DNA of 64,000 nt, taken from assembly GCA_031216445.1 (NCBI GenBank), contig CM062216.1, positions 4,647,501-4,711,500 on the forward strand. The letters run 5' to 3'. Within the stretch, counting starts at the first letter, position 1, and each line of letters starts with the position of its first letter. Both the position numbers and the translations under genes were made by a program. Below, in pieces: positions 46,131 through 60,310 of this stretch. The notes under the pieces were generated by a model, which was given only the letters and a program-made list of their open reading frames with translations, was not told the origin of the DNA and searched no databases. This DNA comes from Lateolabrax maculatus. Its lineage: Eukaryota; Chordata; Actinopteri; Acropomatiformes; Lateolabracidae.

Positions 46131-49100
46131 TAGGTAACCAGGTAAGTAAGCGGTTGGAGCCAATGCAGTAGAATATGTATGTACAGTACTAATAAGTGTA
46201 GTATAAGTATGGCAGTATAGTAAAGAGTGACAGCCATATATCAACAATGTTTTACAGGTAAACAGTGCTTTTTCCACTAACCTCGCAATACTCAAGAATG
46301 ACAAAAGTGACCATGCTAAGTGTACGCAACGAAGATGGCGACAGCTTAGAGTGCGTAACATTTTTAAATGGATGGCAAAAATGAGACAAAAATTTCACGG
46401 ACAAAAACTTCAGTATAAATATGTCACACATGCACGCAGACGTGCACATAAACTATTTCTATCAGCAGCCCTGTAATTTCACCGTATGCGGTCAGCGTGG
46501 ACGGAACATGAAGAGTTAACCCCTCTGTAAACGGCTCCTCTCGGCTCTGGTTTCTCTCACACTCTCACCACTCCCTAACATGAGTTGCAGTCCACCGCAA
46601 CACTATGTGTGTGTGTGTGTGTGTGTGTCAGAGTCCAATCCTTCCTCCCAGCTGGATTTGGAGACTTGTTGGAATCAGCTGTGGTGCATTTATTTCATTG
46701 TCAGAGGTGGAAGGAGAACCGAACTGCACATAGCGCAGCGATACTTCCACACAATGTCCGTCCGCTGACATTCACAAACATTACCACACTGGTTTTATTA
46801 AGTAGACATTATTCTGTAGTTGCTGATGTGTGACTGTAGCTAGTCATTTAGTCCCTCGTTTCTTTCATCTGCCTTTTCCGTTTCTCTCTTTCTTTCCTTC
46901 AACTGTTGCTTTCTGGCAGGAGTTTCTTTTTCCTTTTGTCTCTTGTTACTGCAGTCTGCATATTCACTTTGTGTCCTCCCTCTCTCTCTCTTCCCTACAC
47001 TCCTTAATCTCTCGCCCACATGACTTCACCTATTTCCTCTTTTCCTTCTCTCCCTGCTCTCTTCCTTTGTTTACTTTGCTTTCAATGCTGCAGTCTCTCT
47101 TTTTTGTTGTATAATATGAGAACAATTTCCCACGTGGGCAATTACCATACCTTTATTAACTAAGAAGTAAATGAACACTGGCAAAATTATCTTTAAAAAA
47201 GAAAGAAAAGTGAAAGTTTCTCTTCAAATTGGGTTAATATTTCTGGGGAGTTTTTGCTTGTGATTTTAACTTGAGTTGGGTTGGGAATTGTTGTTTATGT
47301 GAACTAGTTTAGCCCATTGAAACAGTGAATGTGATACCGGGCCATACAAATAGACGTGACTTGGCTTGACTGTGTTGACTAGTGTTGTCTCAAAGCCGTT
47401 GAGCATTTACAGTAAATGGCGATCGCAATATTTGTCTGCTTCTTCTCCTTTTTTAGCAAAATTGCAACTGGACGGAACATTATCGGCCACATTTTCGCAA
47501 GTGTCACCCGCCAAAATATCTGCCAGCTTGTTTGCTCACTTGACTTTGCTCCAGTTTATTTATTTATTTATTTTAATTTAAAAATTAGCTTACTTTTACG
47601 TGCCTGTGTGTGCCCCCTGTTTCACGCGAGGTGGAAATTACGCCACCATCTGCGCCGACGATGTGTCCTGCTAGCAGGAAATGTACCGGTATGTTGATTT
47701 CTAAGTTGTCTTTGTTGTGATCTCGTAGCACATAGACTTTGCCCCCCCCCTTCTGCGATGTAGCCAAGATGGCGACCACTGAGGTGAGAAGTGTCCAGCA
47801 TTCCACACTCAACCTTTTGAATGTTATGAGTAGACCATCCGGGTACTCACAGTGCATGCATTTTGCCATAATTGTCAGGTCGAAAGCACTTAACATCTCA
47901 TCAAACTTAACATCTCATCAAACTCTCTGCAAGAAAGTGAAGAAGCGTATTTCCTAAAATGTACAACTCGTCCTTTAAGCAAGCAGTTTCAGTTGCCTGA
48001 ACTAGCCAAATCTTAACCATCAAAGTGGGAGATCAGTATATGCTCATGCGGTTGTTCAGTAGGCAGTGTTCAGGTTCAGGAGGCCTTGCTGGTACATTCA
48101 TTAACTTTAAAACTGAAACATCATTTTAACAATGTACCCATGCGTGATACTGTATTATTCTGTCTGAATTGACCATCATCAAATGCTAAAATGAGCAATG
48201 CAAGCACTTCTGAATGATTTGCGTCTATATGTTCTCAACTTTCAACAGCCAAGCTGACCATCAAGATAATGTGCTGGAAACTGTATTACTTGAACAAAAA
48301 TAATGACACTCTTTTAAACACATTCCTCAACCAGGCCTCACCTGTCCTCTTAAAACACTTCAAATTACATGTTTCTCCACATCCCCTAAAGACCCCCCCT
48401 CTGTCTAACACGCCCCCCTTCTTTGTGTCTCTCTCTCTCATCGTACCACCTGTGTGCTGTGAAGCAGGTGTTTCCCATGATGCCTTTTGGTCTGTAATAT
48501 GTGACATTATGGGAGCAGAAGGGAGAAATATGTGAGGTTTTATGATCACCCTGACACCCCTGTTATTTTCTTATGATTAGTGGTTCACCTACTGGAAACA
48601 TAGCGAGCGTGTGTGTGTTTGTGTGTGTGAGGAAGATGAGCAGAGGCCTCACGCGCCAGCATAAATGTTAAAGATGAAGCTATTTCCATATATCCCGTCT
48701 TGGATTTGGATCTGCAACATTACAGATGTAAAGATGTCGCAAGGTCAACCTGAACACAAACACACGCCCAAACGCACTCAACGGTCATGCCCTGTGATCA
48801 TGTGTTGTCGGGTTTGAGTGATTAAAGGATAGCTGAGGCAGACAAGAAAAAAGAGAGAGAGAAACAGAAGACAATAATAAGTTCTTAACAGAGAGGTTAG
48901 TTCTCTTTTTCAGGGTGGACTTCAGAAAACCGCACATACACAGAGGGAAAAGGAAGCCAGCTGACATTCGCATGAATTTCAGAAATAAGTTTGAGTTTAA
49001 ATCAGGCACGGCGCCAGGATTCTCATTTTGGCTGGGCCTTTTAATTACAAAAGTTAATACTGTTTGCCTCCTTTGACGGCTTCCGACTGGTAGTCTCGCT

Positions 49101-49500
49101 AAAACAGAAATGACTGGTATGCTGTGGAAGTCCACTAGCGGATCTGGTTGATCATGACACTTTTTCTAAAACATTTTCAAGATTGAGATAGTTTATTATT
49201 TACCCAGGACAGTTTGTATTTATCACAAGCGCCACACTGGTATATCGCTCAAATCATTCAAAAATGAAAAATAGTATCATATCTATCATCGTTTATTTTT
49301 TGTTGTGAATTGTGCAGACCCATACACCCATCCATTTATGATCTGGCTGGATCATCTTTTGATTAAGTGGAGAGCGATCCACCCCTGGGTGAGTAAAATT
49401 GGCTTTTAACAAGGGAGAGATCAGCAATTCATTAAAAAAAGCGAAAGCCTGAATAAAAATGCATGAAGAAGCATGAAAATCTGATTAATTGTCTCAAGTG
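46131..49500. other. Noncoding stretch
   Basis: GT tract 46605-46628 and CT-rich 46860-47100. Nothing coding recognised. Confidence 0.45.
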
Positions 49501-49504
49501 ATGT

Positions 49505-49690
49505 CAAATCTGATGATGTGTAGTTCTCAAGGAGACATAAGCCACTGCCAGCATAGCACACCTGAATCTTAGAAAGAACTGTCGGTGGTGGAGTTGCACT
49601 GTGGGTAATGTAGGCATCAGGAAGAAGAATGCGTGGAATAAAAAGAGACAGTTCATACAGTTGGGGTCTAATACCACTATTTGAGTATGA
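49505..49690 (-). mobile_element. MITE-like repeat, family B, copy 2 (inverted)
   Basis: The reverse complement reads TTTTTATTCCACGCATTCTT, ACATTACCCACAGTGCAACT, AGATTCAGGTGTGCTATGCT in the same order as copy 1, so the match is clear. It is partial relative to the 21.2-kb copy. Confidence 0.72.
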
Positions 49691-49839
49691 AAAAAGGTAA
49701 ATACCTCTTTTGCAGTGCACAAATATTCATTCATTTAGTCATACATTATCCAACAGCATTGCAAGTCAATTTAAAAGTGGCACCAAAAACAACCTCTCTG
49801 TTTTTTTTGCTGGGATGAACACATGTGTGTGACTGTGAA

Positions 49840-49840
<1 letters not shown>

Positions 49841-49885
<45 letters not shown>
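49841..49885 (+). repeat. (GT)n microsatellite
   Basis: About 45 bp of uninterrupted TG repeat. Confidence 0.95.
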
Positions 49886-49886
<1 letters not shown>

Positions 49887-52800
49887 AACCTGATTGAAAA
49901 ACCTGCTGTTGATTTTCCACCAGGACACTGGAACTGATATGTGTTTATGCATGTGTATTTATGAGAATTTGTCTCTACAGAAGAAAATAAGAAAAGAAAA
50001 TATTGTATTTTACACATAAATAATAGAATTCAAGGCTTGGTCAAACCAGCAGTTAAAACTGAACACCCCTAATTAGTGGATTTGTACACAGTTTTGGTAA
50101 TCTTGGACCTTCAAATTTGCGCCATTGACCAACAGGAAGCCATCCTGACCGTGTTGAACTTTGAGAAAAAAGGAAGGAAGAGTCAAAATTATATTTAACC
50201 TCCTCTGCCGGAGAATAAACTGTCGGCAAACTGTTGTGCAGTTTTCAAACTTCAGTCGATGGTTCATAGACGCAGATGAATTTCACTGTACCACTTTCTG
50301 GTGTGAGCCCGTAAAGAGAATAGAAATGAAAATGAGAAAGAAAGCAAAAGATAGATCCTACAGTGATTTGGAAAGAGAAGATGATGGACACAGAAAAGCA
50401 GCAGTAGTCTTTTCTTTTCCAGAAATTCTCCCTGTCGCTGTTGTGCCAGCATGCATACGCACACACACAAACACACACAGGCCTTCAACAAGAGGAAAAG
50501 GGACCTAGAAAGCCAGGAATGCATGGCTTTCATTCATTTTTACTGAAGATCATGGCTTAAGTTGAGTCTGTGTGTAAGTGTGTATCTGTGTGTGTCTCTG
50601 TGTGTCTAACTCTCTTTGTGATGATTCTAACACATGGAAGGAATTCATCATAACTGTAATTTTTGTACTGCAGATGTACCGTCACCAATGGAAACCACGC
50701 CTTTTCCCCTCCCCGTTTTAGGAAAGGCCAGGTGTTTCAATGCATAATACATTCACACACACACACGCACACACACACACACTTTTAGAACAAACCCTGA
50801 AGGTTCTTGATTCACTTTGCATTCTTATGTGTCAGAGAAGAGAACAATATAACTCAAGTTAGTTTTTCCATCTGAAAAGGTGAGAGTGGACACATAACTG
50901 CACTGTCCATGTATATCACATGTGACCAGTAACATTTCTGATAACATGGACGCTGTTACATTGCATTCTGGGCTGAATGTTGGTTTTAACTTGCTGTTGA
51001 TGTTTAGGATCCCCTAAAACCTTTTCTGCTCTCAGACTCCACTTGAGCTTCTGGATATATCTGGATATGATGTCATGTAATATATGACTGGATACTTACC
51101 CACAGGCTGAAGAAATATACGCTAAACTACAAAATGCAGCCAGGAATGAAAAGAACATAACTGACAGCTGTTTTGAACCAAGTTACAGTGCTTTAGTGAA
51201 GTTTCCTTGTAATAGAAGAGCAGCAGTGTGGTAGTAATGTTAATAGTAGCGCGGTGAACGGCTGCTTAAACACACACATACAGTGTCTCTTCTCTCCTCT
51301 CTGTGCCACTAAATGAAAAGGTTGGAGGCTTTTAAACGCCTCATCACACCTGCTGCCTAACACAAAGTATGTTAAGAGCAGAGCAGAGGTGGTGCTACGT
51401 GTTGAAAGACACTTTGAGTTTTATTTCTCAATAGAGGGTTGACGGGGCGGCCACGTCATTTCAGAATGGAAAAGAAATTCACAGATTTTGTATTTTTCAG
51501 CCTCGAAATAATGCCACATCTCTGCTGTTTCTTGTTTTTTTAGATTCCAGAGGAAAACCATATATATCGCCAACATACTCTACATCAGTGGAACAGTAAA
51601 GAGATGAGTATTGACTGTGAAATAAATAAATAAAGAAAGAAAGAAAGAAAGAGACCAGTGGTCAGTCCTCATATGCAAACATTGCAGTCTACACACACAC
51701 AGGCAAATACACAACTGTTCACGTTCTCTCAGCCCAAGGACCATTAGTTCCCACACACACACACACACGCACACACACACACAAAGACAGTCTCTAATTT
51801 AATGTGTATTTATAGCAGTCTGAGTGGCCTGGACGCCACGGTGGATGGAGGAAAATGGAGCGGCGTGATTACACACTACTATTCCCAGCCCTCCCCCTCC
51901 CTTCCTGTAACTGTGTCTCTAGTGTTGGGGCTTTTATTCTGAAAAACCAAGAAGTAAGAACTTTAAGAAAATCTAAAAGTAGACAGATGAGCAATACTAG
52001 CTGCAGTAAAAGTAACATTAGTAGCAGTAATTTAGTATCACGAGTAATGTCATTTAGTAACATTACTATTAACTAGTTGTAATATTGTAGTGAATAGAAA
52101 CTGGAACGGTCACAGGCGAAAAAGTCTGGGAACCACTGTGCAATAGCAGAAACTTAAAATAGCTCTAATACAGCGTTAGGAGTGTGAACAATAAACAGCG
52201 GGGCTAATAGAACATTTTTGTACCACTGTATTACATTGCCTGCGAATCCTTCGTGTTAAGGTAGGCAGAAATGGTGGACTACGCCACCACAATTGACAAA
52301 TAATATAAAAACAGGTGATTACAGAATGTAAATACATTGAATGGGTATTGCAGAAATATTGGTATTGCCGACCATTAGTAGTATACAAAATTGGATTTGA
52401 TTTCATAAACATTTTAAGGATTATAACTTGAATATGAACAGTAACTCCCAGGAACATGTTTCACTTGTTCAGAATGACTAATAAAAGACTGACGTCTGGA
52501 CTTTGGTTTTCTATACAGCTTGTTGATGCAAGGCATTCTGGGATATGTGAAAGTGCACTGAGCATCACAAATAGATGATATATGATATAGATATGTGATA
52601 TATAGTGGTCTAAGAAGTTATAATTCTCCTTTGTTAATGTTAGCACTAAACATCCATTAGAATTCATTGGAACTGATTTTACTACCACAGCATGCATGTG
52701 TGCGCACTCTCACTGTGCCTGGTGTTGCTGGCGGCAACAGGTTTTTACACGTCAAAAGATCAAGGAGGAGAAGCAGTAAGCATGGTGGGATACCTGGTGT

Positions 52801-55381
52801 GTTTACTGCTTCCTTAGAAACCAGAACCTCTTATTGGGCTGTTACTGTGTGTTTGTGTAAAGTCAGCGAGAGAGAGACCCCAGCATTAAAAAAGTCACCT
52901 AAATGTGCTTCGAACTGCTTCAATTAAGCATTCATTCTTCATTCCATCCTCTTGTCCACGTCTTCCCTTCTTTGTGTACATTTGTTTCCTATCTTATACT
53001 TTCCGTGTCTTGCCCTTATTACTTATATGATTTTCTACATTGTTGCTGTATTCCCAGATCTTTGAAAGTACTTTGGTGAGTACAATTTTATCACCCCAAC
53101 TGAAACAGCCAAAGTTCTCAAAATATGACCCAACTTGTAATAAACCACATTTATCCTAACTTTAAATCTGCTCTAGTCAATGTTTTTGGTTTGAGTCCAG
53201 TCGGCAACCTTTGTTGCATGTCATACTCCTATCTCTCCCTATTTCCTGTCTGCCTCTCCACTGTCACTGTCCAATAAATGCAAAAAATGACCAAAACAGA
53301 GCTGCAAGGATAGGTAATATTGGAATTAATATGATCACTCGGCTAGAAACACAACTCCAAATTAATGCTAATGTTGTTCCAAGTTCTATGGATGCAAAGA
53401 TATGGATTTTAGCATGTTATACTTGCCAAGTGAATGAAGAGTTGTGCCTGAAATCTGAGATGCAATGAGTAAATTCTACAACACTACAGCCCCAATGCAA
53501 AGTAGATGGAAAGAAGCTGAACAACGTCAGCATCTTATCGGCTGTGGTGGTTTCGTAAAAAACACCAGTTCAGCTTCTTCGACCTGACCTACGTCCAGCC
53601 TCAGCTCTAACCTCTGAAGCACCTGTCCTGATGCCACAAGCCGACATCAGCTCTTGCCACAAGGCCAGACGGCCATCTCTGAATGCAGCTCAGTGGACAA
53701 ACACACACTCACAGAAACACACATCGAGCTGAAAGATCAGCAGCTACCTGGTTGCCACGCTGGCACCCCCCAAACTCCTAAATTTCTTTATGGAGTGGTT
53801 TTAAAATGGCACCCCTCTGGCGGTTTCCAGTATGACATCGGGGGGCCACAGGTCACCTCTTCCTCTCCTTTCTTCTCCTCTTTTCATGTCCCTCTTTCTC
53901 TCCCTCTCAGCAATTTTTAAACAGTCCTTCTTTCCATATTAGCTGCTCTGAAAGCCTATTAACTAACCCCCCCACCCACTCCTGCACACCTCTAAACCCA
54001 CTGCTGTTTTCTGTTAGCACTTAGCCACGTTAGCAGGGGGGTAACAGGAACGAAGAGGAAGCACTGCTTGGATTGGACCTGCAGGTTTTTGAAGTTTTAT
54101 GGTGGTGTTTTGTTGATGGTGGGGCCCTTTAGTTTTCTCCTTGTCAGGAAGCTGTCTTCCACTTCAGCCAGGGGTTCAAAACCCAACCCTGCTGAAGACA
54201 CAGAGTCCCACATCATTAGGTTGCAGATTAGCAGATGTGCATTTGTTTTACCTCTGCATTGGGACCCCCAGTGTCAATGTGGTGCCTTCATTGAAATGAA
54301 TGGTGTAGCAGTGGTTTTTGACATAGTGATGCATAAATGCACAATTCCATTCATTGGCGATAGCATATGTGAACATTCAACAACAAAAAGGCTTCACAAT
54401 CATCATCTACGCAGATTCATCTGGGCATCCCGATAAGTCCCAGGATTAGAATATAGCTGCAAAAATCTACCAGTATGGTTAAACTCTACTACCCCAACAC
54501 ACAGGATTTTACATTGTGTTTCTGGAAATGTTGTTGTTTCTTCATCATTTCTGCTTTTCATACTTGAGTTTCCAACCAATGAAACTCCAAGAGAGTAAAC
54601 AAAAGTTCTGAACTCTTATTTTACTTAAAGAAATTACAAATGTGTACATGTGACATTCTTTTCAATGGGAGGATGTCAATTTCAATTCGATAACAGGTGT
54701 CCAGTTACACCAAAGCAAAGACCAAGATCTTATTGAGCTCCTAATGTAATTATAATGTTTCATTAGCAGTGTTGGACAGGAACACATTACTGCACGCTAC
54801 AGTCATGTGATTACTTTTTTCAGTAACGAGTAGTATAACCCATGAATAATCTGAAATTCAGTAATTAGATTACAGTTATTGACCCCAGTAATAAATGAAC
54901 CCCCAGTTAGGTGGTCGACTTGTTGTTGAATACTGTGTGCTAATATTAAACTAGCTGTTGATGGCCAGTAAATACCTCCAAAACATGAACTTGCTGCTTG
55001 TTGAGCCACAATGCCTCGTTTTACAGATGTAAATACAGATGCTACATGATCTGGAGTTATTTAAAGGCACCTTTGACAGAGCTGTGTTGAGTAATAATAC
55101 TTTTTCAACATAACTACAATTTCTTCATCAAGAAAGTGAAGTTTGATTTGCAGTGGAAACAGCAACTGTGAGAGAAAATCGTCAGAAAAGAAGCCTCAAA
55201 AGTGCAGCTGATGACTGCCTGGGCCCTGCAGCCGCTGGTGGGGGGAGCTAGGAGAAGTTCACCCAATGTGACTGGTGGTGGTTGGTCTATACCAAAGTAA
55301 GTCACATACTATTGGCTGCAGTGGCGCTCAGACATCGGAGCTGCTGGAATCTGAGCTGGCTAACGAGATCTGCAGAGGACC

Positions 55382-55418
<37 letters not shown>

Positions 55419-56020
55419 CCAATGTATTACTCATCACTGCCTACACTGTAACAGCTATGTGGCCTGGTTTCCTCTCTCTTTGTCGCTTTCTCTGTGTTTA
55501 TCTATGCTGGTCCCTCTAACCTTCACTATTTATTCGTCCCTATCAGAGATTTTCCTTCCGACAGAACTTGTGCGTGGTCGCAATATCCAAGGTATACAAA
55601 ATGACAGTCACCTTTTATTCTGAAAGTAAAGCTCATTGTTGTAATATTACTAAAGTTCCAATGGACCTGGACCTCTTTTATGACACTGTAATCATCCCTG
55701 ACGTGTACTTTCCCTCCCTACAATAGTTTACTGCAGGGTTTTCTGCTTTTCGGAAGTTTTTCTACTTCGTATATTTGACTTTTCCGCAAGGGTGTGTGGG
55801 GTTTTAAATTTGATTGAAGCCAAATGTAAAGTCTCCTGATCTTAGCCATACTTTATCAATACCTTTACAATGCCGTAGTTGACACGTGCAGATATTACAG
55901 AAATAAAATTAATGGTTGAATTGAATGTGAGCAACACAAAATACTGCCAGATATCAATATAGAAGTTTGGTCTGTATTTTTGCTATTTATGGATCAGCAG
56001 GGATGGGTTAGATAATTGCA
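49886..56020. other. Noncoding stretch
   Basis: CA tracts at 50754-50780, 51753-51783 and 55382-55418, and a GAAA-type run at 51633-51653. No gene recognised over 6 kb. Confidence 0.45.
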
Positions 56021-56024
56021 CCAT

Positions 56025-56215
56025 TGTTCTTAAAGGAATAGTCCGACGTTTGCTTTCTTGCAGAGAACTGGACGAGAAGATTGATATCACTCTCATGTCT
56101 GTTGGCTACTGTAAAGAGGGAGATACCAGCTTAGCTTAGCTTAGCGCAAAGACTGGAAATAGGGGGGAACAGCAAGCCTGGCTCTGTCCAAAGGTAACAA
56201 AATCCATTTAATGCA
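56025..56215 (+). mobile_element. Family D teleost repeat, best copy
   Basis: AAAGGAATAGTCCGACGTTT, GAGAAGATTGATATCACTCT, CTTAGCGCAAAGACTGGAAA and CTGGCTCTGTCCAAAGGTAA, in the order known for this fish repeat. Noncoding. Confidence 0.7.
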
Positions 56216-57774
56216 TAAAGTGTAATGTGTCCCCGGGCTGATCAACACTTGCAGTAGTAAATCAGTGTAGGCCTCAGTTCATCAGGGCTTTAATATGTTC
56301 TCTGGGTCAAGAGGTTGTGTGTTTGTCCATGATCGTACCATGTAATCGTGGTAATAAGAGCAGAATCCTCCTATTAGTACTGTCTGTAGTTTAAAGAGTG
56401 CCTGGGATCTCAGCAGCTCTACTTTGACAGCTGACTTTGACAGAATTGTCCTGGCGGCCCCCGGTGGTCACACTGGGTAACTGCACTCTCTCCGCAACCA
56501 GCACTCCCAGTCACACACACAGACCCTGGATCCCTGCAGCTCCTCTAAGCTGCTGCTCTTCTGGTGCTAGTACTGGTCTTACTGGTGGACTGGTATTACT
56601 GGTGGCCGAACAGGTAGAGACAACACACTGGATTAGTCGGTCAGGACGAGCAAAAGCTATATGTGGGAAAACATTGCACATTTGGGGTGTCGGGGGCGAG
56701 AAGGAGGGAAGGAGGGGCTGCTGAGGGTAGAACTGCGGAGCGGGGGGGGGGGGCTTGTAAGGGGAAGGGAGGGGTTAAAGACAAGGAAGAGGTGTCCTGT
56801 TTCCAGATGGAAGGCAAAAGGAGGCAGAACAAAACACTCCAAAATGCATTCTGTAACCCTCATGTCACATACTCACACGCAGTACATGTAACCTACACAT
56901 TCTGATGAACAAATATATCAAGTGAACCAGGTCATAACCTAGTCGTATGTAGAAATAGAAATCACTGTACAGTGTACATCTTCGCCAGCATTGTCAGGGG
57001 CTAATAGTTCACCAATTCTACACTAATCAGTACCCATCAATACCTGAAACATTAACTGCTGAGGCTCATTGACTTTAATGATCCAAAAATAAGACTGGTG
57101 GTATTCCATGTTTTTACTATCATCAACAAAGTGATACAAAAGATCAGAACCAACGATGAATTGATCTCACTGTGTATCCAAAGCCTGATATAATTTCTCC
57201 CTCTGTGCCATAGAGCTCCATTTCTGTCCATGTTATTGTTATTTTGACTCAATCACACATACACCATCCTGCTGCCCGGTATACTCACAAAAGCAATGGT
57301 TCCCAAAGTGGAGCATATTACCAGACAAATTTGCAACTGCCACATAGTGAACCCGGGGCCTTGTTTGGGCTCCTCAAGAAAATAAACTGAATTACACCTG
57401 CACTCACCTATAATGAACGATGCATTTAATTTGGCAGATTGCATATGTACAGTGCATACGGTAAAGTTAATAGAAACAACAGACAGGATTTACTTTTTTA
57501 TTTAGAATTTTTAATGCAACTTTTGTGCTCTGTATATAATATGTTTGAACTGTGTTTGTGTGTGACTGTGAAAAGGCTTCAAGCTGAGTCCCCCCTCCCC
57601 CCGGCCCCAAGTCCGACCCAGACCGTGTGTTTATTGGACCAACACAGGACTCAGCATGATAGTTTATGTTAAAATATGTGTGTGTGTGTGTGTGTGTGTG
57701 GAAGAGAGTGATCACAAGCTGGAGGCCAAGCAGTTTCAGAGACACCTTCAAAGGGCTGTTTGAGGTTTAACACT
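56216..57774. other. Noncoding stretch
   Basis: A G-run at 56742-56752 inside a purine-rich segment, and a GT tract at 57677-57700. No gene recognised. Confidence 0.45.
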
Positions 57775-57955
57775 TGGTTTTAAAGCTCAGGTTAGAATTA
57801 AGTTTAGGTTAAGGCATTTAGTTTTGATGGTTAAGGTTAGAGTAATGGGCTGGGAAATGAATTATGTCGATTAATGTCCTCACAAGTATAGAAGTACAAA
57901 CATCTGTGTGTGTGTGTGTGTGTGTGTGCGTGTGTGTGTGTATGTGTGTGCTCTC
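57775..57955 (+). mobile_element. Teleost repeat ending in a GT microsatellite
   Basis: GGTTAAGGTTAGAGTAATGG, AATGAATTATGTCGATTAAT and GTCCTCACAAGTATAGAAGT lead directly into (GT)n at 57906-57950. The same kind of segment occurs at 16440-16600 before a GT tract. Confidence 0.65.
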
Positions 57956-59454
57956 TGCTGGTCTGGACAGTCTCTCAGCATTGAATTCAGAGGAGGCGGG
58001 GCTATCGTCTGGAGTGGGGGGCTCTGAGATTCTCTGCTATTGATGTGTATCAGCGAGCAACATCAGCAGGCCAGATGTGCATGTGTCTGCGTGTGCGCGT
58101 AGATTTGGGTGAAGTGGGTCGAGCCAAAAGCAGGGGAGGTCTTCTCTGATTGGCTGTCTGCGGATGACGATGTGAGACACTGACATGCACTCTGGGTAGA
58201 AGAGATATCTCTTTTGGATTTTTCTCTTCCCTACTTTTTTGCTCTCTCAGTCAGACAACCACGTAGAAACACACACACACACACAAAGACACACACACAC
58301 ACACACACACACTCCTCCCCCCTCTGTTGCCTCAGGATGGAAAAAGCAGATTCACCATCAGGTCATACTAGGAAAGGAACACAAGCTGGTTTCAGTTTAA
58401 AAAACCTCCCCGCTGAGTGTTTCCTTAAAGTCACCACTGCAATTACACTTTCTCACAAAAGTCATTTCAGTGGTACTGACACTAAATGATTTGTGTTTAA
58501 ATAACTCCTTACTGCAGAAGTACGCAGCAATAAGACAAAAGCCTTGTTTTTTTGTTTGAGATTTTTAACATTACCAATTAAAAGTTAAATAACCTGTTGC
58601 TCAGATTGGGATGAAAACTTGTGTAAGATATGATCTTATTATGATTTGTATAATCATTCATTTTCATCTTTGTCATAGCCTCAAGATCAAACTTGCAAAC
58701 TCAAAATTTAACATAACTTGCAGCACTTGGAATTTTGATTCAGGAAAACCATTCAGTATGGTTGGCTTTCATCAACACGCTTAGAAGACGTGCTCACTTT
58801 ATAAGTGGGAAAAGCATCAAGTAAAATGTACATATTTAAACCAGTCATTTTAGCTTTTTCAAGCAGATGTAAGCTACAATCTCTGGATCTTCTCGTTTTA
58901 ACACCGTATGGAAGTTCCTTGTTGTAACAACACACCAACATAAAATGTTATAATGAGAAATGTTTTCTTTTAAAGAGATAATTTGGTTTTGTGCTGTAAC
59001 AAAGACATGTTACTACAAGAAATGTTTCTTGGAAAAACCGAATAATTTGGTACCTACTAATAATGAGAAAAAATGTATCTCATTGTAACATGGAAAGGAT
59101 CATGTTTCTTGTTATGAGAAAATAAGGAAATCATTTTTTGTCATGGTGGCCGCAATACACTGGTGTGGATGACACCAGTGAGAATGAACCAAAACAGTAA
59201 AGTTGCAGCCTGAACAACCAAAACAATGAGCTGAAAGACGTTAAAACACTACAGAGAGCTAAATGGAACTGCAGATAATTATCAGCAGGTTTGATTTGAT
59301 CCATAGTTAATAATAAAAAAATTAGAGCAGCTTTAAATAAGGTAAATTCAATTTACAATAAAAAATTACATTATTACAAATACAATCTATCTACTACTCT
59401 ATGTTCCTGTTTGACTGTGTTAGTGATATTTTTCAAACACAAGACAACATGTTT
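57956..59454. other. Noncoding stretch
   Basis: CA tracts at 58270-58284 and 58291-58311. No gene recognised. Confidence 0.45.
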
Positions 59455-60310
59455 TAGTTTTCAAGTTTGTTTATTTGTCATCCACAAAGTATACAAAGTA
59501 TACGGGAACGTTTAGTCGGTCCTCACGGACCAAGGTGCTAACTAAAATACAAGTACAATACAGTACAACATAAATACAAAAATACAACATACCACACTGA
59601 AAGTACAATTACAAAACGTAAACAGTATGTAAACATAGTGAACAGTGTGTTCATGATTGACAGAATTAAATAGATATGAAGCAGAATAAAAACCGTGAAT
59701 AAGCAATATGATTATCTCACAGTCTAAGTTTTTAGCTGTCACTATGAGCAGTGTAGCCGTTATTGTGAATATTATGAAAATATAAAAATAATGCAGTAGG
59801 ACTGTACTGTATAAAAACTATAAGAATATAAATGATGTAAATAATGCCTAACCAGTGACCTCAGGTAATTATGCATGTTATACATAGGAGGCACTGGGGG
59901 GTGAGGTGCTTATGTGGTGGATGGCATCAGGGTGCTTAGCAGTCTGACAGCTTAAGGGAAGGAGCTGTTGCAGAACCTGGCAGAGCTGGTTCTGGGACGC
60001 TGCAACACGGTCTGTGGGAGGGGTGGGAGGGGTCCTCCACAATGGAAGAGGCTCTGTATGTGTACACCTCTAAAAAACGTCCTGGATGGAGGGGAGAGAG
60101 ACCCCTATGATCTTCTCAGCTGTCCTCACTATGCACAATTCCAAAACCACACAGTGATGCAGCCAGCCAGGACACCCTCCACAGTGCCTCTGTGGAGGGT
60201 GGTGGAAGGAGTTGTTGTTGAGAGATTGGGCTGCCACATTACCTCAAATGCAAAATTCTTGATGTCATCATCATTTCCCTGTAATTCAGTTGAATTCATA
60301 TTGAACTTTG
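59455..60310 (+). mobile_element. Teleost repeat, family E, long copy
   Basis: The left part has TTTGTTTATTTGTCATCCAC. The right part has AGTCTGACAGCTTAAGGGAA, GGAGCTGTTGCAGAACCTGG, ACAGTGATGCAGCCAGCCAG and GGACACCCTCCACAGTGCC, a series recognised from many fish genomes. The frames are broken and I assign no protein. Confidence 0.7.
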
